Shown here one piece after another: positions 1 through 10,828 of a DNA stretch of 64,000 nucleotides. The notes below the pieces were generated by a model that saw only the letters and a program-made list of their open reading frames with translations, made no database searches and was not told the origin of the DNA. Every line of letters begins with the position of its first letter. Position 1 is the stretch's first letter. The stretch spans positions 620,001-684,000 of the forward strand of contig NZ_JACWMS010000003.1 in assembly GCF_014673215.1 (NCBI RefSeq). The letters are read 5' to 3'. The translations under genes were made by a program, and so were the position numbers. This DNA is from Gordonia hankookensis. GTDB taxonomy: Bacteria > Actinomycetota > Actinomycetes > Mycobacteriales > Mycobacteriaceae.

Positions 1-164
1 GTGGCGCGACAACCCGTTTCACGCTCGCCGTCGACGGACTGCCCGACCAGCTCCTCGAGGCCGATGTGACCGGACGCGTGGAGCATCCGATCGAATCGCG
101 TGTCGGGGTGCGGTTTCCGAACCCCACCGGCGTGCTGGTGGAGGCTGCGGGGCCGACACGATGA
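1..164 (+). CDS. ABC transporter ATP-binding protein, C-terminal fragment
   Basis: Only the last 53 codons are inside the window; reading in the frame that ends at the TGA at 162-164 gives a beta-rich, TOBE-like tail with the stretch RVGVRFPNPTGVLVEA. That domain normally closes the ATPase of Fe/Pot/AEP-type importers and binds or senses ligand. The stop overlaps the ATG of the next permease gene (ATGA), so the three genes form one transporter operon. By context this is the ATPase (PhnT-like) of a 2-aminoethylphosphonate-type importer. The nucleotide-binding motifs lie outside the window, so the exact family is inferred. Confidence 0.6.
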   Translation, partial: GATTRFTLAVDGLPDQLLEADVTGRVEHPIESRVGVRFPNPTGVLVEAAGPTR

Positions 165-1057
165 GCACGAGTGATGTGCTGGCGCGAACGCCGCCACCGA
201 TCGAACAGGCTGAACTGCAACAGAATTCGACTCCGGACCGATGGCGTCCGGTGGCCTGGGTCGCGGCGCCGCTGCTGATCGTCCTCGTGATCGCGGTATA
301 CCCTCTGATCCGTGTCCTGACCGAATCCGCAGCCGGCACCGGTCAGAGCACCTGGCGAGCCGTGCTGGGCAGTGAGATCTTCCTGCGCGCGCTCGCGACG
401 ACGGCAGAGATCGCCGTGTGCTCCACCGTCGGTTGCCTCGTCCTCGGCACGTTCCTCGCGATCGTGCTGGCCTTCGTCCCTTTCCCGGGCTCGGGCCTCG
501 TGGCACGCCTGATCGACACCGTGCTCGCCCTGCCGTCATTTCTCATCACACTCGCGTTCACGTTCCTGTACGGGAGTGCGGGCGCGGTGAATGCGGCCAT
601 CTTCGAGGTCACCGGTCATCGGCCACTGAACTTCCTCGCGACGCCTGCCGGGGTCATCGCCGCGGAGATCACCTTCTTCACCCCCTTCGTCGTCCGCCCG
701 TTGCTCGCGTCGTTCACGGTGATGTCACGAGATCAGCTCGACGTGGCCGCCAGCCTGGGCGCGTCGCCGTGGCGTGTACTGCGCACCGTGGTCTTGCCCG
801 AGGCGGTGCCCTCGCTGATGGCAGGCGGCAGCCTGGTACTGCTGTTGACGCTCAACGAGTTCGGCATCGTGCTGTTCACCGGCGCGAAAGACGTGGTGAC
901 GCTGCCGATGCTCGTGTACACGCGCGGAATCGTCTCCTTCGACCTCCCAGGAGCGGCAGTCATCGCGACCGTGCAGGTGCTCCTGTCACTGACCCTCTAC
1001 GGCGGATACCGGCTCGTGTTCGCACGGATGACGACGAGCCGGCCAGGAGGCCGCTGA
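161..1057 (+). CDS. phnU: ABC importer permease, 2-aminoethylphosphonate type (PhnU-like)
   Basis: 298 residues with about six hydrophobic membrane segments and the binding-protein-dependent permease loop around residues 195-215 (SLGASPWRVLRTVVLPEA), which docks on the ATPase. The conserved stretch EFGIVLFTGAKDVVTLPML after it resembles the PhnU family of 2-aminoethylphosphonate permeases. It overlaps the ATPase stop by four bases and its own stop overlaps the next permease start (TGATG). A periplasmic binding protein is not visible and should lie left of the window. Ferric iron, spermidine or thiamine permeases are the main alternatives; substrate is inferred. Confidence 0.7.
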   Translation: MSTSDVLARTPPPIEQAELQQNSTPDRWRPVAWVAAPLLIVLVIAVYPLIRVLTESAAGTGQSTWRAVLGSEIFLRALATTAEIAVCSTVGCLVLGTFLAIVLAFVPFPGSGLVARLIDTVLALPSFLITLAFTFLYGSAGAVNAAIFEVTGHRPLNFLATPAGVIAAEITFFTPFVVRPLLASFTVMSRDQLDVAASLGASPWRVLRTVVLPEAVPSLMAGGSLVLLLTLNEFGIVLFTGAKDVVTLPMLVYTRGIVSFDLPGAAVIATVQVLLSLTLYGGYRLVFARMTTSRPGGR

Positions 1058-1854
1058 TGTTGTTCTGGACTCGACGAGGCCGCGCGGTTGCCTGGACGTT
1101 GTTCGCCGTGGTGGCCCTGGTGGTGTTCGTCGCGCCCATCGCCACCGTCGTGGTGGCCGGGTTCGCGGGTTCCTGGACGGGACCGTTGCCGTCGGATCTC
1201 GGCCTCGCACACTTCGGCGACGCCCTCTCCGGCGACAACGTCGCCAGCCTGTCGGTGAGCCTCCAGACGGCGTTCATCGCCGGCACGCTGGCACTGCTCC
1301 TGGGTACCTGGGCGGCAATCGCCGCCCGCGAGGCGAGCGGGCCGGTCGGCAGGATCGTTGACGCGGTGTTCCACCTGCCGATCGCGGTACCGTCGGTCGC
1401 GATCGGCCTGGGCCTGTTGATCAGTTTCAACGAGAAACCCCTCCTGCTCGGCGGGACGAAGTGGATCGTCATCGTCGCGCACACGGTCTTGGTGCTGGCG
1501 TTCGCCTTCAGCGCCGTCTCGGCCGCCCTGGAGCGACTCGATCCCGCCTACCGACAGGCCGCGGAATCGCTCGGGGCGGGACCGTTTCGGGTCCTGACCC
1601 GCGTGACCCTGCCGCTCCTGCTGCCGGCCCTGGGCGCAGCGGCAGGCCTGGCCGTGGCCCTGTCGATGGGTGAACTGGGCGCCACCGTGATGGTCTACCC
1701 CGCGACCTGGAAGACCCTCCCGGTGACGATCTTCGGTCTGTCCGACCGCGGTCAGGTGTTCTCCGCGGCGGCATGCACGTCGGTACTCCTGGCAGCGACG
1801 CTGATCGCCTTGGCGCTCCTCGGCCGGATTCGGTCGCGCGCCGAGATGCGATGA
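1057..1854 (+). CDS. phnV: ABC importer permease, 2-aminoethylphosphonate type (PhnV-like)
   Basis: 265 residues, second membrane subunit of the importer. The frame is open far upstream, but the start at 1057 is preferred: a Shine-Dalgarno-like GGCCAGGAGG sits at 1041-1050 and the protein then begins with a normal first membrane segment (AWTLFAVVALVVFVAPI). The EAA loop lies near residues 166-186 (SLGAGPFRVLTRVTLPLLLP), followed by GELGATVMVYPATWKTLPV, typical of the PhnV/ModB/PotC permease group. Length and six-segment pattern are normal. It overlaps phnU by one base (TGATG). Confidence 0.7.
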   Translation: MLFWTRRGRAVAWTLFAVVALVVFVAPIATVVVAGFAGSWTGPLPSDLGLAHFGDALSGDNVASLSVSLQTAFIAGTLALLLGTWAAIAAREASGPVGRIVDAVFHLPIAVPSVAIGLGLLISFNEKPLLLGGTKWIVIVAHTVLVLAFAFSAVSAALERLDPAYRQAAESLGAGPFRVLTRVTLPLLLPALGAAAGLAVALSMGELGATVMVYPATWKTLPVTIFGLSDRGQVFSAAACTSVLLAATLIALALLGRIRSRAEMR

Positions 1855-1863
1855 CGACCTTGT

Positions 1864-1881
1864 CCGTTTCGACAAAAACGG
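1864..1881. promoter_or_regulatory. Inverted repeat upstream of the proline catabolic genes
   Basis: CCGTTT-CGACAA-AAACGG is a perfect 6-6-6 inverted repeat in the 87-bp gap between phnV and pruA. It could be an operator for proline-induced expression of pruA-pruB or a weak terminator for the phn operon; no T-run follows it, which favours a protein-binding site. No bound regulator is encoded nearby. Confidence 0.3.
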
Positions 1882-1941
1882 CGAGGATTGGTTTGCTGAT
1901 CGGACATATCGTCTCGTGGTCCGAGGTGCTGAACTCCTGGT

Positions 1942-3570
<1,629 letters not shown>

Positions 3571-3598
3571 TCTGCTCGAGACCACAGAGGAACACACG

Positions 3599-4582
3599 AT
3601 GAGCAGATTCTTCGACACCGCGCTACGCCCGATCATCACCGCGGCCGCTGCCAGCGATCGCATCAAGGCGACGTCGCAGCGGCTGACGGTGACCAGGCGG
3701 GTCGTCGAGCGCTTCGTCCCCGGAGAGACACAGGACGACGTGTCGGCGGCGATACGCAGGTCACTGGGCAACGGATTGTCGGTCACCATCGACCATCTCG
3801 GCGAGGACACCACCGACGAGGCGCAGGCCACACAGACCGTCGACGCGTATCTCTCGCTCCTCGAGGAGATGTCGAGGATGCCATCGCCGGACCCGAAGGC
3901 CCTGGAGGTATCGGTGAAGCTCTCTGCCCTCGGGCAGATGCTACCGCGACACGGGCGCAAGATCGCCGAAGAGAATGTCCACATCATCTGCACAGCGGCC
4001 GAGACAGCCGGCGTCCTCGTGACGATCGATGCCGAGGACCACGCCACCGTCGACGAGCGGCTCGACATTCTGCGGACCGTGCGTCGCGATTTCCCCTCCC
4101 TCGGTACCGTCCTGCAGGCATACCTGCGCCGCACCGAAGACGATTGTCGTGAGTTCGCCGAATCCGACGTACGAATCCGACTGTGCAAGGGCGCATATGC
4201 GGAGCCGCCCACCGTGGCGTTCACCGATCGCGCCCAGGTCGACGAGGCGTACCTGCGTTGCCTGCGGATCCTGATGAAAGGCAACGGATACCCGATGGTG
4301 GCCAGCCACGATCCGATGATGATCGGTGCCGCGCACGAACTCGTGGCGGAGTTCGGTCGGACCCCGGACTCCTGGGAGCACCAGATGCTGTACGGCATCC
4401 GCACCGACGAACAGTTGCGGCTCGCCGGAGACGGGCATCGCGTGCGCGTGTACATCCCCTACGGTCGGGAGTGGTACGGCTACTTCGTCCGACGCCTCGC
4501 CGAGCGGCCCGCCAACGTCGCCTTCTTTCTCCGGGCACTCGCGGATCGAGGCCGTCCGGTCACAACGGTTGTGCCCGCTTGA
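3599..4582 (+). CDS. pruB: Proline dehydrogenase (monofunctional, FAD)
   Basis: 327 residues, typical of short bacterial PRODHs that form a flavin TIM barrel. It oxidises proline to pyrroline-5-carboxylate and passes electrons to quinone; PruA upstream removes the product. Visible family motifs include EVSVKLSALG, TIDAEDH, QAYLRRTEDD, RLCKGAYAEP and the C-terminal YIPYGREWYGYFVRRLAERP, whose arginine pair binds the proline carboxylate. GAGGAA stands just upstream of the start. The last 23 bases overlap the convergent MOSC gene. Confidence 0.94.
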   Translation: MSRFFDTALRPIITAAAASDRIKATSQRLTVTRRVVERFVPGETQDDVSAAIRRSLGNGLSVTIDHLGEDTTDEAQATQTVDAYLSLLEEMSRMPSPDPKALEVSVKLSALGQMLPRHGRKIAEENVHIICTAAETAGVLVTIDAEDHATVDERLDILRTVRRDFPSLGTVLQAYLRRTEDDCREFAESDVRIRLCKGAYAEPPTVAFTDRAQVDEAYLRCLRILMKGNGYPMVASHDPMMIGAAHELVAEFGRTPDSWEHQMLYGIRTDEQLRLAGDGHRVRVYIPYGREWYGYFVRRLAERPANVAFFLRALADRGRPVTTVVPA

Positions 4583-5102
4583 CCTGATCGGCAGCCCGCG
4601 CCGCATCGAGTTCGACGTCGCATCTGATCACCGCCTTGCCGACGCGGAGAACGCCCGACGACAGCGGCTGGGCACGCAGCCCGCCGCGACCGATGAGCGC
4701 CTTGCGGACACCCTCACCCGCCATCGAGTCCATCCACGAACACGGATGGGCGGGACGTCCGCCGCGGAAGACGATCCCGCCGTCGCCACTGTCGATCTCG
4801 AATTCACGACCGCGCAGCGGGTCGAGTTCGAGGCCGCCGACCACGATATTGCGTCGCGCGACGACCGGATCGACGTCGCCCGCGGCCGCCTGCCACGCTT
4901 CGAGCGCCAAGAAGGTGACCGAGGCCTCGGTGTGCGCCCGGATCCCGAAGAAGCGGTCGCCGCGTATCCCCTTGTCCGCCACGATGTCCACCCGATCCGG
5001 GGCAATGGTCTCCACATCGTCGGCTGGGCCGTCCTTGGGCCTGCCGAAGTAGGCGTGCCGCGGCGACACCAACAACGAGACGACCTCGAACCGGTACTCC
5101 AT
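4560..5102 (-). CDS. MOSC domain protein
   Basis: About 180 residues from MEYRFEVVSLL; an upstream ATG at 5138 would add twelve residues without obvious conservation. MOSC domains are beta-strand folds that carry sulfur on a cysteine and act with molybdenum-cofactor enzymes; here AHPCSWMD contains the cysteine expected for that role, and GIRGDRFFG and ARRNIVVGG are family landmarks. The gene is convergent with pruB and overlaps it by 23 bp. Its physiological partner is not evident from the neighbours. Confidence 0.8.
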   Translation of the reverse strand: MEYRFEVVSLLVSPRHAYFGRPKDGPADDVETIAPDRVDIVADKGIRGDRFFGIRAHTEASVTFLALEAWQAAAGDVDPVVARRNIVVGGLELDPLRGREFEIDSGDGGIVFRGGRPAHPCSWMDSMAGEGVRKALIGRGGLRAQPLSSGVLRVGKAVIRCDVELDAARAADQVKRAQPL

Positions 5103-5247
5103 ACCGCTACCGTATTCGCAGCGAACCGGTGGCCGCATTCATAAACACCATGTCTCAGTGGGTCCATATTGGGTATTGGCGCATGTCAAATACGGTCGAT
5201 AGCCTGGTGAGAACGCCATCGGCAGCGCCGCTCGACAAAGGACCACC

Positions 5248-6828
5248 ATGCTCGTCGCACCCACCGCTCTGGTCGCGGCCACCTCATCGGAGGACCTCGC
5301 GGCCGCACGCAAACAGGCACAGTCGTGGCGATCGCCGGAGATCGGGATCGCTGATCGCGACCTCACCGATACCGCGCTCACGGATCTGGTCGCCACCGCC
5401 GAGTCCACCGCCGACAGCTCCTTCGCACGGGCGGTGTCCGCGATCCGATCGGCACGTGCCGGCGAGTTCCCGGCCATTCCGCACGTCGACGCTGCCGCCG
5501 AGATCTTCCGGAGCTTTCTGCGTGACGACCTCATCGACGGATGGCTCTACGTCCGTGAATCCGACGGCTATCTGCATCCGTACCTGGTCATGGACATCAC
5601 GCTGGAACACGGCGACCGCACGCACGGACCCCGGATCAAGTTCACCATGGAGGCCGACAACGCCACCGTGAAGCGGCCGTCGCGCAAACCGCGGGTGTTG
5701 TACTTCGAGGAGACCGAGGTCGTCGGCAAACCGCCCGGCGACGTTCTCGCCGCCGGGGGTGCGTACAAGGAGACGCCGGAGCTGAAGGCCGACTACCAGA
5801 CACGCCGAGACCGATATCAGCAGGTCATCGATGACGGATTCGGGCAGCAGTTCACCTTCACCGGCCGCGCGATCCGAACCGACGACTACCGTTCGCCCAA
5901 CAAGCGGGACAACCGCAAGGTCGTCCACGATGTGGCGCCCAGCGAGATCGCTGCGCTGCGGATGGTCGCGGCCTCGGTCCTTTTCGACGGCGGCGACTAT
6001 GGTTCGGTACCGGTGATCACCGCGGTCCGCGTCTTCGATCTGGGCGCGCAAGACTTTCTCGATGTGAACACCGGCGATCTGTCCGAGTACATCTACGACG
6101 CCGATCTCCAGGACAAGCTGGTCCTCCCCGATGATCAGCGCGAGTTGCTGAACATCCTCACCACAGACATCTCCGTGTTCACCGGCGACATCATCGATGG
6201 AAAGTCCGCAGGCAACGTGATCTTGGCGATGGGGCGGCCCGGGGTGGGCAAGACCCTCACCGCGGAGGTGTACGCGGAGGTCACCGGTCGCCCACTGTAT
6301 TCGATCCACTCCGGATCTCTGGGCGTGACGGCCGAACTCGTGCGCAAGAATCTCGAGGTGATCTTCGACCGTGCGAAACGGTGGGATGCCGTACTGCTCC
6401 TCGACGAGGCCGACGTCTTCGTGATGGAGCGCGGACTGGACCTCGCCCAGAATGCCATCGTCGCCGAGTTCCTGCGCACCCTCGAGTATTTCGACGGACT
6501 CCTGTTCCTGACGACCAACCGGATCGACGGAGTCGACGAGGCCATCCATGCGCGCTGCGCGGCCGTCATCGAATATCGGCCGCCCGGACCGAAGGATGCA
6601 CGACAGGTCTGGCAGATCCTCGCGGCCGGGAACGACGTGATTCTGGCCGAGGACCTTCTCGACGATCTCGTCGGCGGCTTCCCCGACATCACGCCGCGCG
6701 ACATCAAGATGCTCCTGCGACTCGCGTTGCGGATGGCAGCGCACCGCGGGGTGGAACTCGACGCCTCGGTATTCGCCAGTAGCGCGACATTCCGTGGACT
6801 GCACTACATTCTGCCGTCGGATCGGTGA
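5248..6828 (+). CDS. AAA family ATPase, orphan, with large N-terminal domain
   Basis: 526 residues. The AAA core is C-terminal: Walker A GRPGVGKT near residue 330, Walker B LLLDEADVF near 380, sensor-1 asparagine in LTTNRIDGVDEA and a candidate arginine finger in AIHARCAAVIEYR. The sequence after Walker A (AEVYAEVTGRPLYSIHSGSLG) is like p97/FtsH-type remodellers. The first 300 residues match no family I recognise and probably select the substrate. There is no protease motif and no partner gene: a repeat follows directly. Its TGA lies at the first bases of that repeat. Confidence 0.75.
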   Translation: MLVAPTALVAATSSEDLAAARKQAQSWRSPEIGIADRDLTDTALTDLVATAESTADSSFARAVSAIRSARAGEFPAIPHVDAAAEIFRSFLRDDLIDGWLYVRESDGYLHPYLVMDITLEHGDRTHGPRIKFTMEADNATVKRPSRKPRVLYFEETEVVGKPPGDVLAAGGAYKETPELKADYQTRRDRYQQVIDDGFGQQFTFTGRAIRTDDYRSPNKRDNRKVVHDVAPSEIAALRMVAASVLFDGGDYGSVPVITAVRVFDLGAQDFLDVNTGDLSEYIYDADLQDKLVLPDDQRELLNILTTDISVFTGDIIDGKSAGNVILAMGRPGVGKTLTAEVYAEVTGRPLYSIHSGSLGVTAELVRKNLEVIFDRAKRWDAVLLLDEADVFVMERGLDLAQNAIVAEFLRTLEYFDGLLFLTTNRIDGVDEAIHARCAAVIEYRPPGPKDARQVWQILAAGNDVILAEDLLDDLVGGFPDITPRDIKMLLRLALRMAAHRGVELDASVFASSATFRGLHYILPSDR

Positions 6829-7066
6829 TCTCGATACGCCTCCTCGCTACGCTCGTCGGCTACTCGATCAGCAGAACAAAGCCAACCCGCTGATCGAGAT
6901 CACCCCACCCCGACCACCCGCTGATCGAGTAGCCACGAACGAAGTGAGTGGCGTATCGAGATCACCCCACCCCGCCAACCCGCTGATCGAGTAACCGCGA
7001 ACAATGCCAACCCGCTGATCGAGTAGCCACGAACGAAGTGAGTGGCGTATCGAGATCACCCCACCC
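6824..7066. repeat. REP-like repeat locus 1 (GATC variant)
   Basis: Begins GGTGATCTCGATACGCC at the stop codon of the AAA ATPase gene and runs to within 45 bp of the next gene. It holds one head (6824-6868, reading CTCGATACGCC...GGCTACTCGATC) and two tails in the opposite sense. The tails are two identical 56-bp copies, 6917-6972 and 7011-7066, each CTGATCGAGTAGCCACGAAC...GCGTATCGAGATCACC, separated by a shortened copy. It belongs to the same family as the repeats at 8102, 13322, 19536 and 20038 but with GATC where those at 13322, 19536 and 20038 have GGTC. Confidence 0.85.
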
Positions 7067-7109
7067 TGCCCACTCGACCAACGGGGTTCGACGAGAGTAC
7101 TTTCCAAGG

Positions 7110-8063
7110 ATGGAGTACGGCGCACACCTGCCGCTGATCGACCTCGACGGTCGCGGTTGGGATGCGGGCCGATTGTCGTCGTACGCACGGACCGCGCAGC
7201 GCCTGGGCTTCGCCACCCTGGCCGCCAACGATCATCTGTCCTTCCGGCGTCCATGGCTGGACGGGATCGTTTCGCTGACTTCGGTCATCGACGCCAGCGG
7301 AGATCTCGACCTCGCCACAACGGTTGCGCTGCCGGTGGTTCGCGGTCCCGCAGCGCTCGCCAAAGCAGCTGCGGCACTGGATATCCTATCCGGCGGCCGA
7401 TTCGTCCTCGGTGTGGGTGCGGGCTCCTCGGAGACCGACTACGCACTCGCCGGCGTCGACTTCGATGAGCGGTGGCCGCGGTTCGAGGAGGCGGTCCGGG
7501 TACTGAGGTCTCAACTCGGACGCGACGACGGCCCGTCGCCTCATGGCCGCTTCTACCCGGACCCGACGCCATTGGCTCCGAGGCCGAAACGCTCAGGCAG
7601 ACCACCGGTGTGGGTCGCGAGTTGGGGATCGCCCGCGGGCCTGCGCCGGGTCGCCCGCCTCGGCGACGGCTGGCTTGCGTCCGCCTACAACACGACGCCG
7701 GACCAGCTCGCTCACGGCCGAGAAGTACTGCACGCGAGCCGCTCCGACAGCTCCGACTGGGACCCGACCTGCGTGGTCGCAACGATGTGGACCCAGGTGA
7801 CCCACTCCGAGCGCGAACGGTCCGAGTGGCTGACTCGACTCGCCGGGCTCCTCGGCCGCGACGAGGACGACCTCGCCGGCCGGGTGCTCATCGGCTCGTC
7901 CGAACAATGCGCCGGTCTGCTGCGGGAGTACCGCGACGCCGGAGTCGACCAGATCCTCGTCTGGCCGCTCGCCGATCACGAGCTCCAGCTCGAACTCCTT
8001 GCCCAGGAGGTGATCCCGCTGGCTGTGGGAGGTGATTCAGCGACTGGCGACGGCGACGGGTGA
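7110..8063 (+). CDS. LLM-class flavin/F420-dependent oxidoreductase
   Basis: 317 residues, a luciferase-like TIM barrel that uses FMN or F420. The open frame begins further left inside the repeat, but MEYGAHLPLIDLDG is the natural start because the first beta strand of this family follows at once. Family landmarks: ANDHLSFRRPW, ILSGGRFVLGVGAGSSE and the PPVWVASWGSPAGLRRVARL strand near residue 180, then GDGWLASAYNTTP. Substrate cannot be told from sequence. It is a single gene between two repeat loci and beside the catechol genes, without an obvious link to that pathway. Confidence 0.8.
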   Translation: MEYGAHLPLIDLDGRGWDAGRLSSYARTAQRLGFATLAANDHLSFRRPWLDGIVSLTSVIDASGDLDLATTVALPVVRGPAALAKAAAALDILSGGRFVLGVGAGSSETDYALAGVDFDERWPRFEEAVRVLRSQLGRDDGPSPHGRFYPDPTPLAPRPKRSGRPPVWVASWGSPAGLRRVARLGDGWLASAYNTTPDQLAHGREVLHASRSDSSDWDPTCVVATMWTQVTHSERERSEWLTRLAGLLGRDEDDLAGRVLIGSSEQCAGLLREYRDAGVDQILVWPLADHELQLELLAQEVIPLAVGGDSATGDGDG

Positions 8064-8101
8064 CGGAGTGAGTGCGGCGTACCGAGGTCCACGATGGTTG
8101 C

Positions 8102-8488
8102 GGTGGTGATCTCGATACGCCGCTCACTTCGTTCGCGGCTACTCGATCGGCGGGCAAAGGCCCACACTCGGCACGGCGGCTACTCGATCGGCGGGCAAAG
8201 GCCCACACCCGACACCTCGGCTACTCGATCGGCGGGCAAAGGCCCACACCCGACACGGCGGCTACTCGGACGGCGGGTAAGGGCCCACACTCGGCACGGC
8301 GGCTACTCGATCGGCGGGCAAAGGCCCACACCCGACACCTCGGCTACTCGATCGGCGGGCAAAGGCCCACACCCGACACGGCGGCTACTCGATCGGCGGG
8401 CAAAGGCCCACACTCGGCACGGCGGCTACTCGGACGGCGGGTAAGGGCCCACACCCGGCACGGCGGCTACGCGATCGGCGGGTAAGCA
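8102..8488. repeat. REP-like repeat locus 2 with a 41-bp tandem array
   Basis: A head element (GGTGATCTCGATACGCCGCTCAC... 8105-8152) is followed by an exact 41-bp tandem array. The unit starts CTACTCGATCGGCGGGCAAA and recurs at 8139, 8180, 8221, 8262, 8303, 8344, 8385, 8426 and 8467. Copies differ at a few positions (GATCGG/GGACGG, CAAAGG/TAAGGG, CACTC/CACCC, ACACCT/GCACGG). No inverted tail closes it; the array stops 15 bp short of the catA stop codon. This fills the gap between the LLM oxidoreductase and catA. The open frames across it result from the period and lack of stops and are not coding. Confidence 0.93.
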
Positions 8489-8502
8489 GCGGGCGACCTC
8501 GA

Positions 8503-9432
<930 letters not shown>

Positions 9433-9717
9433 TCAGCCCGCAGCGATATCCGAGGGATGGGTTGCCAAGGGGGTCACCGAGATGTCCATGTAGGCGAACA
9501 ACGGAAGCCCCGACAAGATGCTGTGCAGTTCGTCGTTGTCGGCCACATCGAAGACGGAGAAATTGGAGTACTCCCCGACGATCCGCCAGATGTGCGGCCA
9601 CTTGCCGGACCGCTGAAGATCCTGCGAATACGCCTTCTCCCGCGCCACGGTCTCGGCTCTGGTGTCCGGGTCCAGGTCGTGCGGGATGTTGACGTCCATC
9701 CGTACGTGGAAGAGCAT
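9433..9717 (-). CDS. catC: Muconolactone delta-isomerase
   Basis: 94 residues from MLFHVRMDVNIP, matching the normal 92-96. It shifts the double bond of muconolactone to give 3-oxoadipate enol-lactone. Family features are REKAYSQDLQRSGKW, the WRIVGEYSNFSVFDV strand, and DNDELHSILSGLPLFAYMDI near the C-terminus. Its start lies four bases after the catB stop, with GGAG at the end of catB serving as ribosome binding site, so the genes are translationally coupled. Longer upstream starts run into catB. Confidence 0.95.
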   Translation of the reverse strand: MLFHVRMDVNIPHDLDPDTRAETVAREKAYSQDLQRSGKWPHIWRIVGEYSNFSVFDVADNDELHSILSGLPLFAYMDISVTPLATHPSDIAAG

Positions 9718-9721
9718 CTCG

Positions 9722-10828
9722 TCAGCTCCGATCGAGTCGGTAGTGGGCCAGCTTGTCGGGATCGATCTCGACACCGATTCCGGGGGCCGACGATCGGTGT
9801 AGGTATCCGTCCCGGATCTGCAGCGGCTCGGCCAGGAGGTCGTCGCTCATGTCCAGGAAGTTCGACAACTCCCCGGCGTTTCGCGATGTCGATTCGAATG
9901 CGGCGCCGAAGGCCAGAGTGCACGACGTGCCGACCTGGCCGTCGATCTGATTGCCCATCACCACTTCCAGGCCCAGCCCCTCGGCGAGATGGTGGACGCG
10001 CCGCGATGCGGTGAATCCGGTGCGCGCGGTCTTGATGCTGATCGCCGTCGCCGAGCCACCGAGGATCTCACGGGTGACGTCGGCGGCGGTCGGCACCGAC
10101 TCGTCGGCGATGAAGGGCACATCGACCTGGCCGACGAGCCATCGCCTGCTCATCACGTCGTCTGCGGGGCAGAGTTCCTCGGCGAACAGAAGTCCGAGGT
10201 CGGACATCTCCTTCATCGCGCGGGCGGACTCCGACGCGGTCCATCCCCGGTTGCCGTCGACGTAGAGGTCGATCTCGTCGCCGAACCGGTCACGCAGGGC
10301 GCGCACGACCGCGGTGTCCAGGGTGATCGGCCGGCGTCCGACCTTCACCTTGAACGTGTTGATGCCGTAGGTGTCACGCATCTTCTCGGCCTCGGCGACC
10401 ATCGTCGCCGGATCGGCGAAGCCCAACATGTGACTGACCCGCATGCGATCGGTGTAACCGCCGAGCAGATCGGACACCGGGAGTGCCAGCGTCTTTCCGA
10501 GCGCGTCCCAGATGGCCATGTCCAACGCCGATTTCGCGGTCGGGTTGCCGATCGTGCGGGCCAGCCGAGAGACCACGACCTCACGCTCGAGGAGCGTCAG
10601 ACCGATCACTTGGGGCGCGAAGACCTTCTCGATGACCGCGATGATGCCGTCCTGGGTCTCCCCATAGGTGAACGGCCGCGGCGGTGCCTCCGCCACACCC
10701 ACGATCCCGTCATCGGTGTGCACCCGGACCAGGACGTGCTCTGCGGTGTGCACCTCACCGGAGGCGAACCTCAGCGGTTTGGAATAAGGAATCGCAAACG
10801 GAATCGCTTCGATGGCAGTGATTTTCAT
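9722..10828 (-). CDS. catB: Muconate cycloisomerase
   Basis: 368 residues of the enolase superfamily (MLE subgroup). It converts cis,cis-muconate to muconolactone. Visible residues: the lysine pair in TFKVKVG, the metal ligands in the YVDGNRGW strand, FAEELCPADD and FIADESVPTAADV, and the C-terminal lysine-bearing AISIKTARTG. Its start overlaps the catR stop by four bases (ATGA) and catC begins four bases after its end. Confidence 0.95.
   Translation of the reverse strand: MKITAIEAIPFAIPYSKPLRFASGEVHTAEHVLVRVHTDDGIVGVAEAPPRPFTYGETQDGIIAVIEKVFAPQVIGLTLLEREVVVSRLARTIGNPTAKSALDMAIWDALGKTLALPVSDLLGGYTDRMRVSHMLGFADPATMVAEAEKMRDTYGINTFKVKVGRRPITLDTAVVRALRDRFGDEIDLYVDGNRGWTASESARAMKEMSDLGLLFAEELCPADDVMSRRWLVGQVDVPFIADESVPTAADVTREILGGSATAISIKTARTGFTASRRVHHLAEGLGLEVVMGNQIDGQVGTSCTLAFGAAFESTSRNAGELSNFLDMSDDLLAEPLQIRDGYLHRSSAPGIGVEIDPDKLAHYRLDRS

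Noticed and set aside
8072..8485. Open frames coding for 41-residue repeats
   Set aside because: The 41-bp period leaves several frames open at once. The repeat is non-coding and related to palindromic elements elsewhere.
8139..8488. Possible CRISPR array
   Set aside because: The period is regular but the linkers are the same in each copy, not unique spacers, and there is no cas gene.
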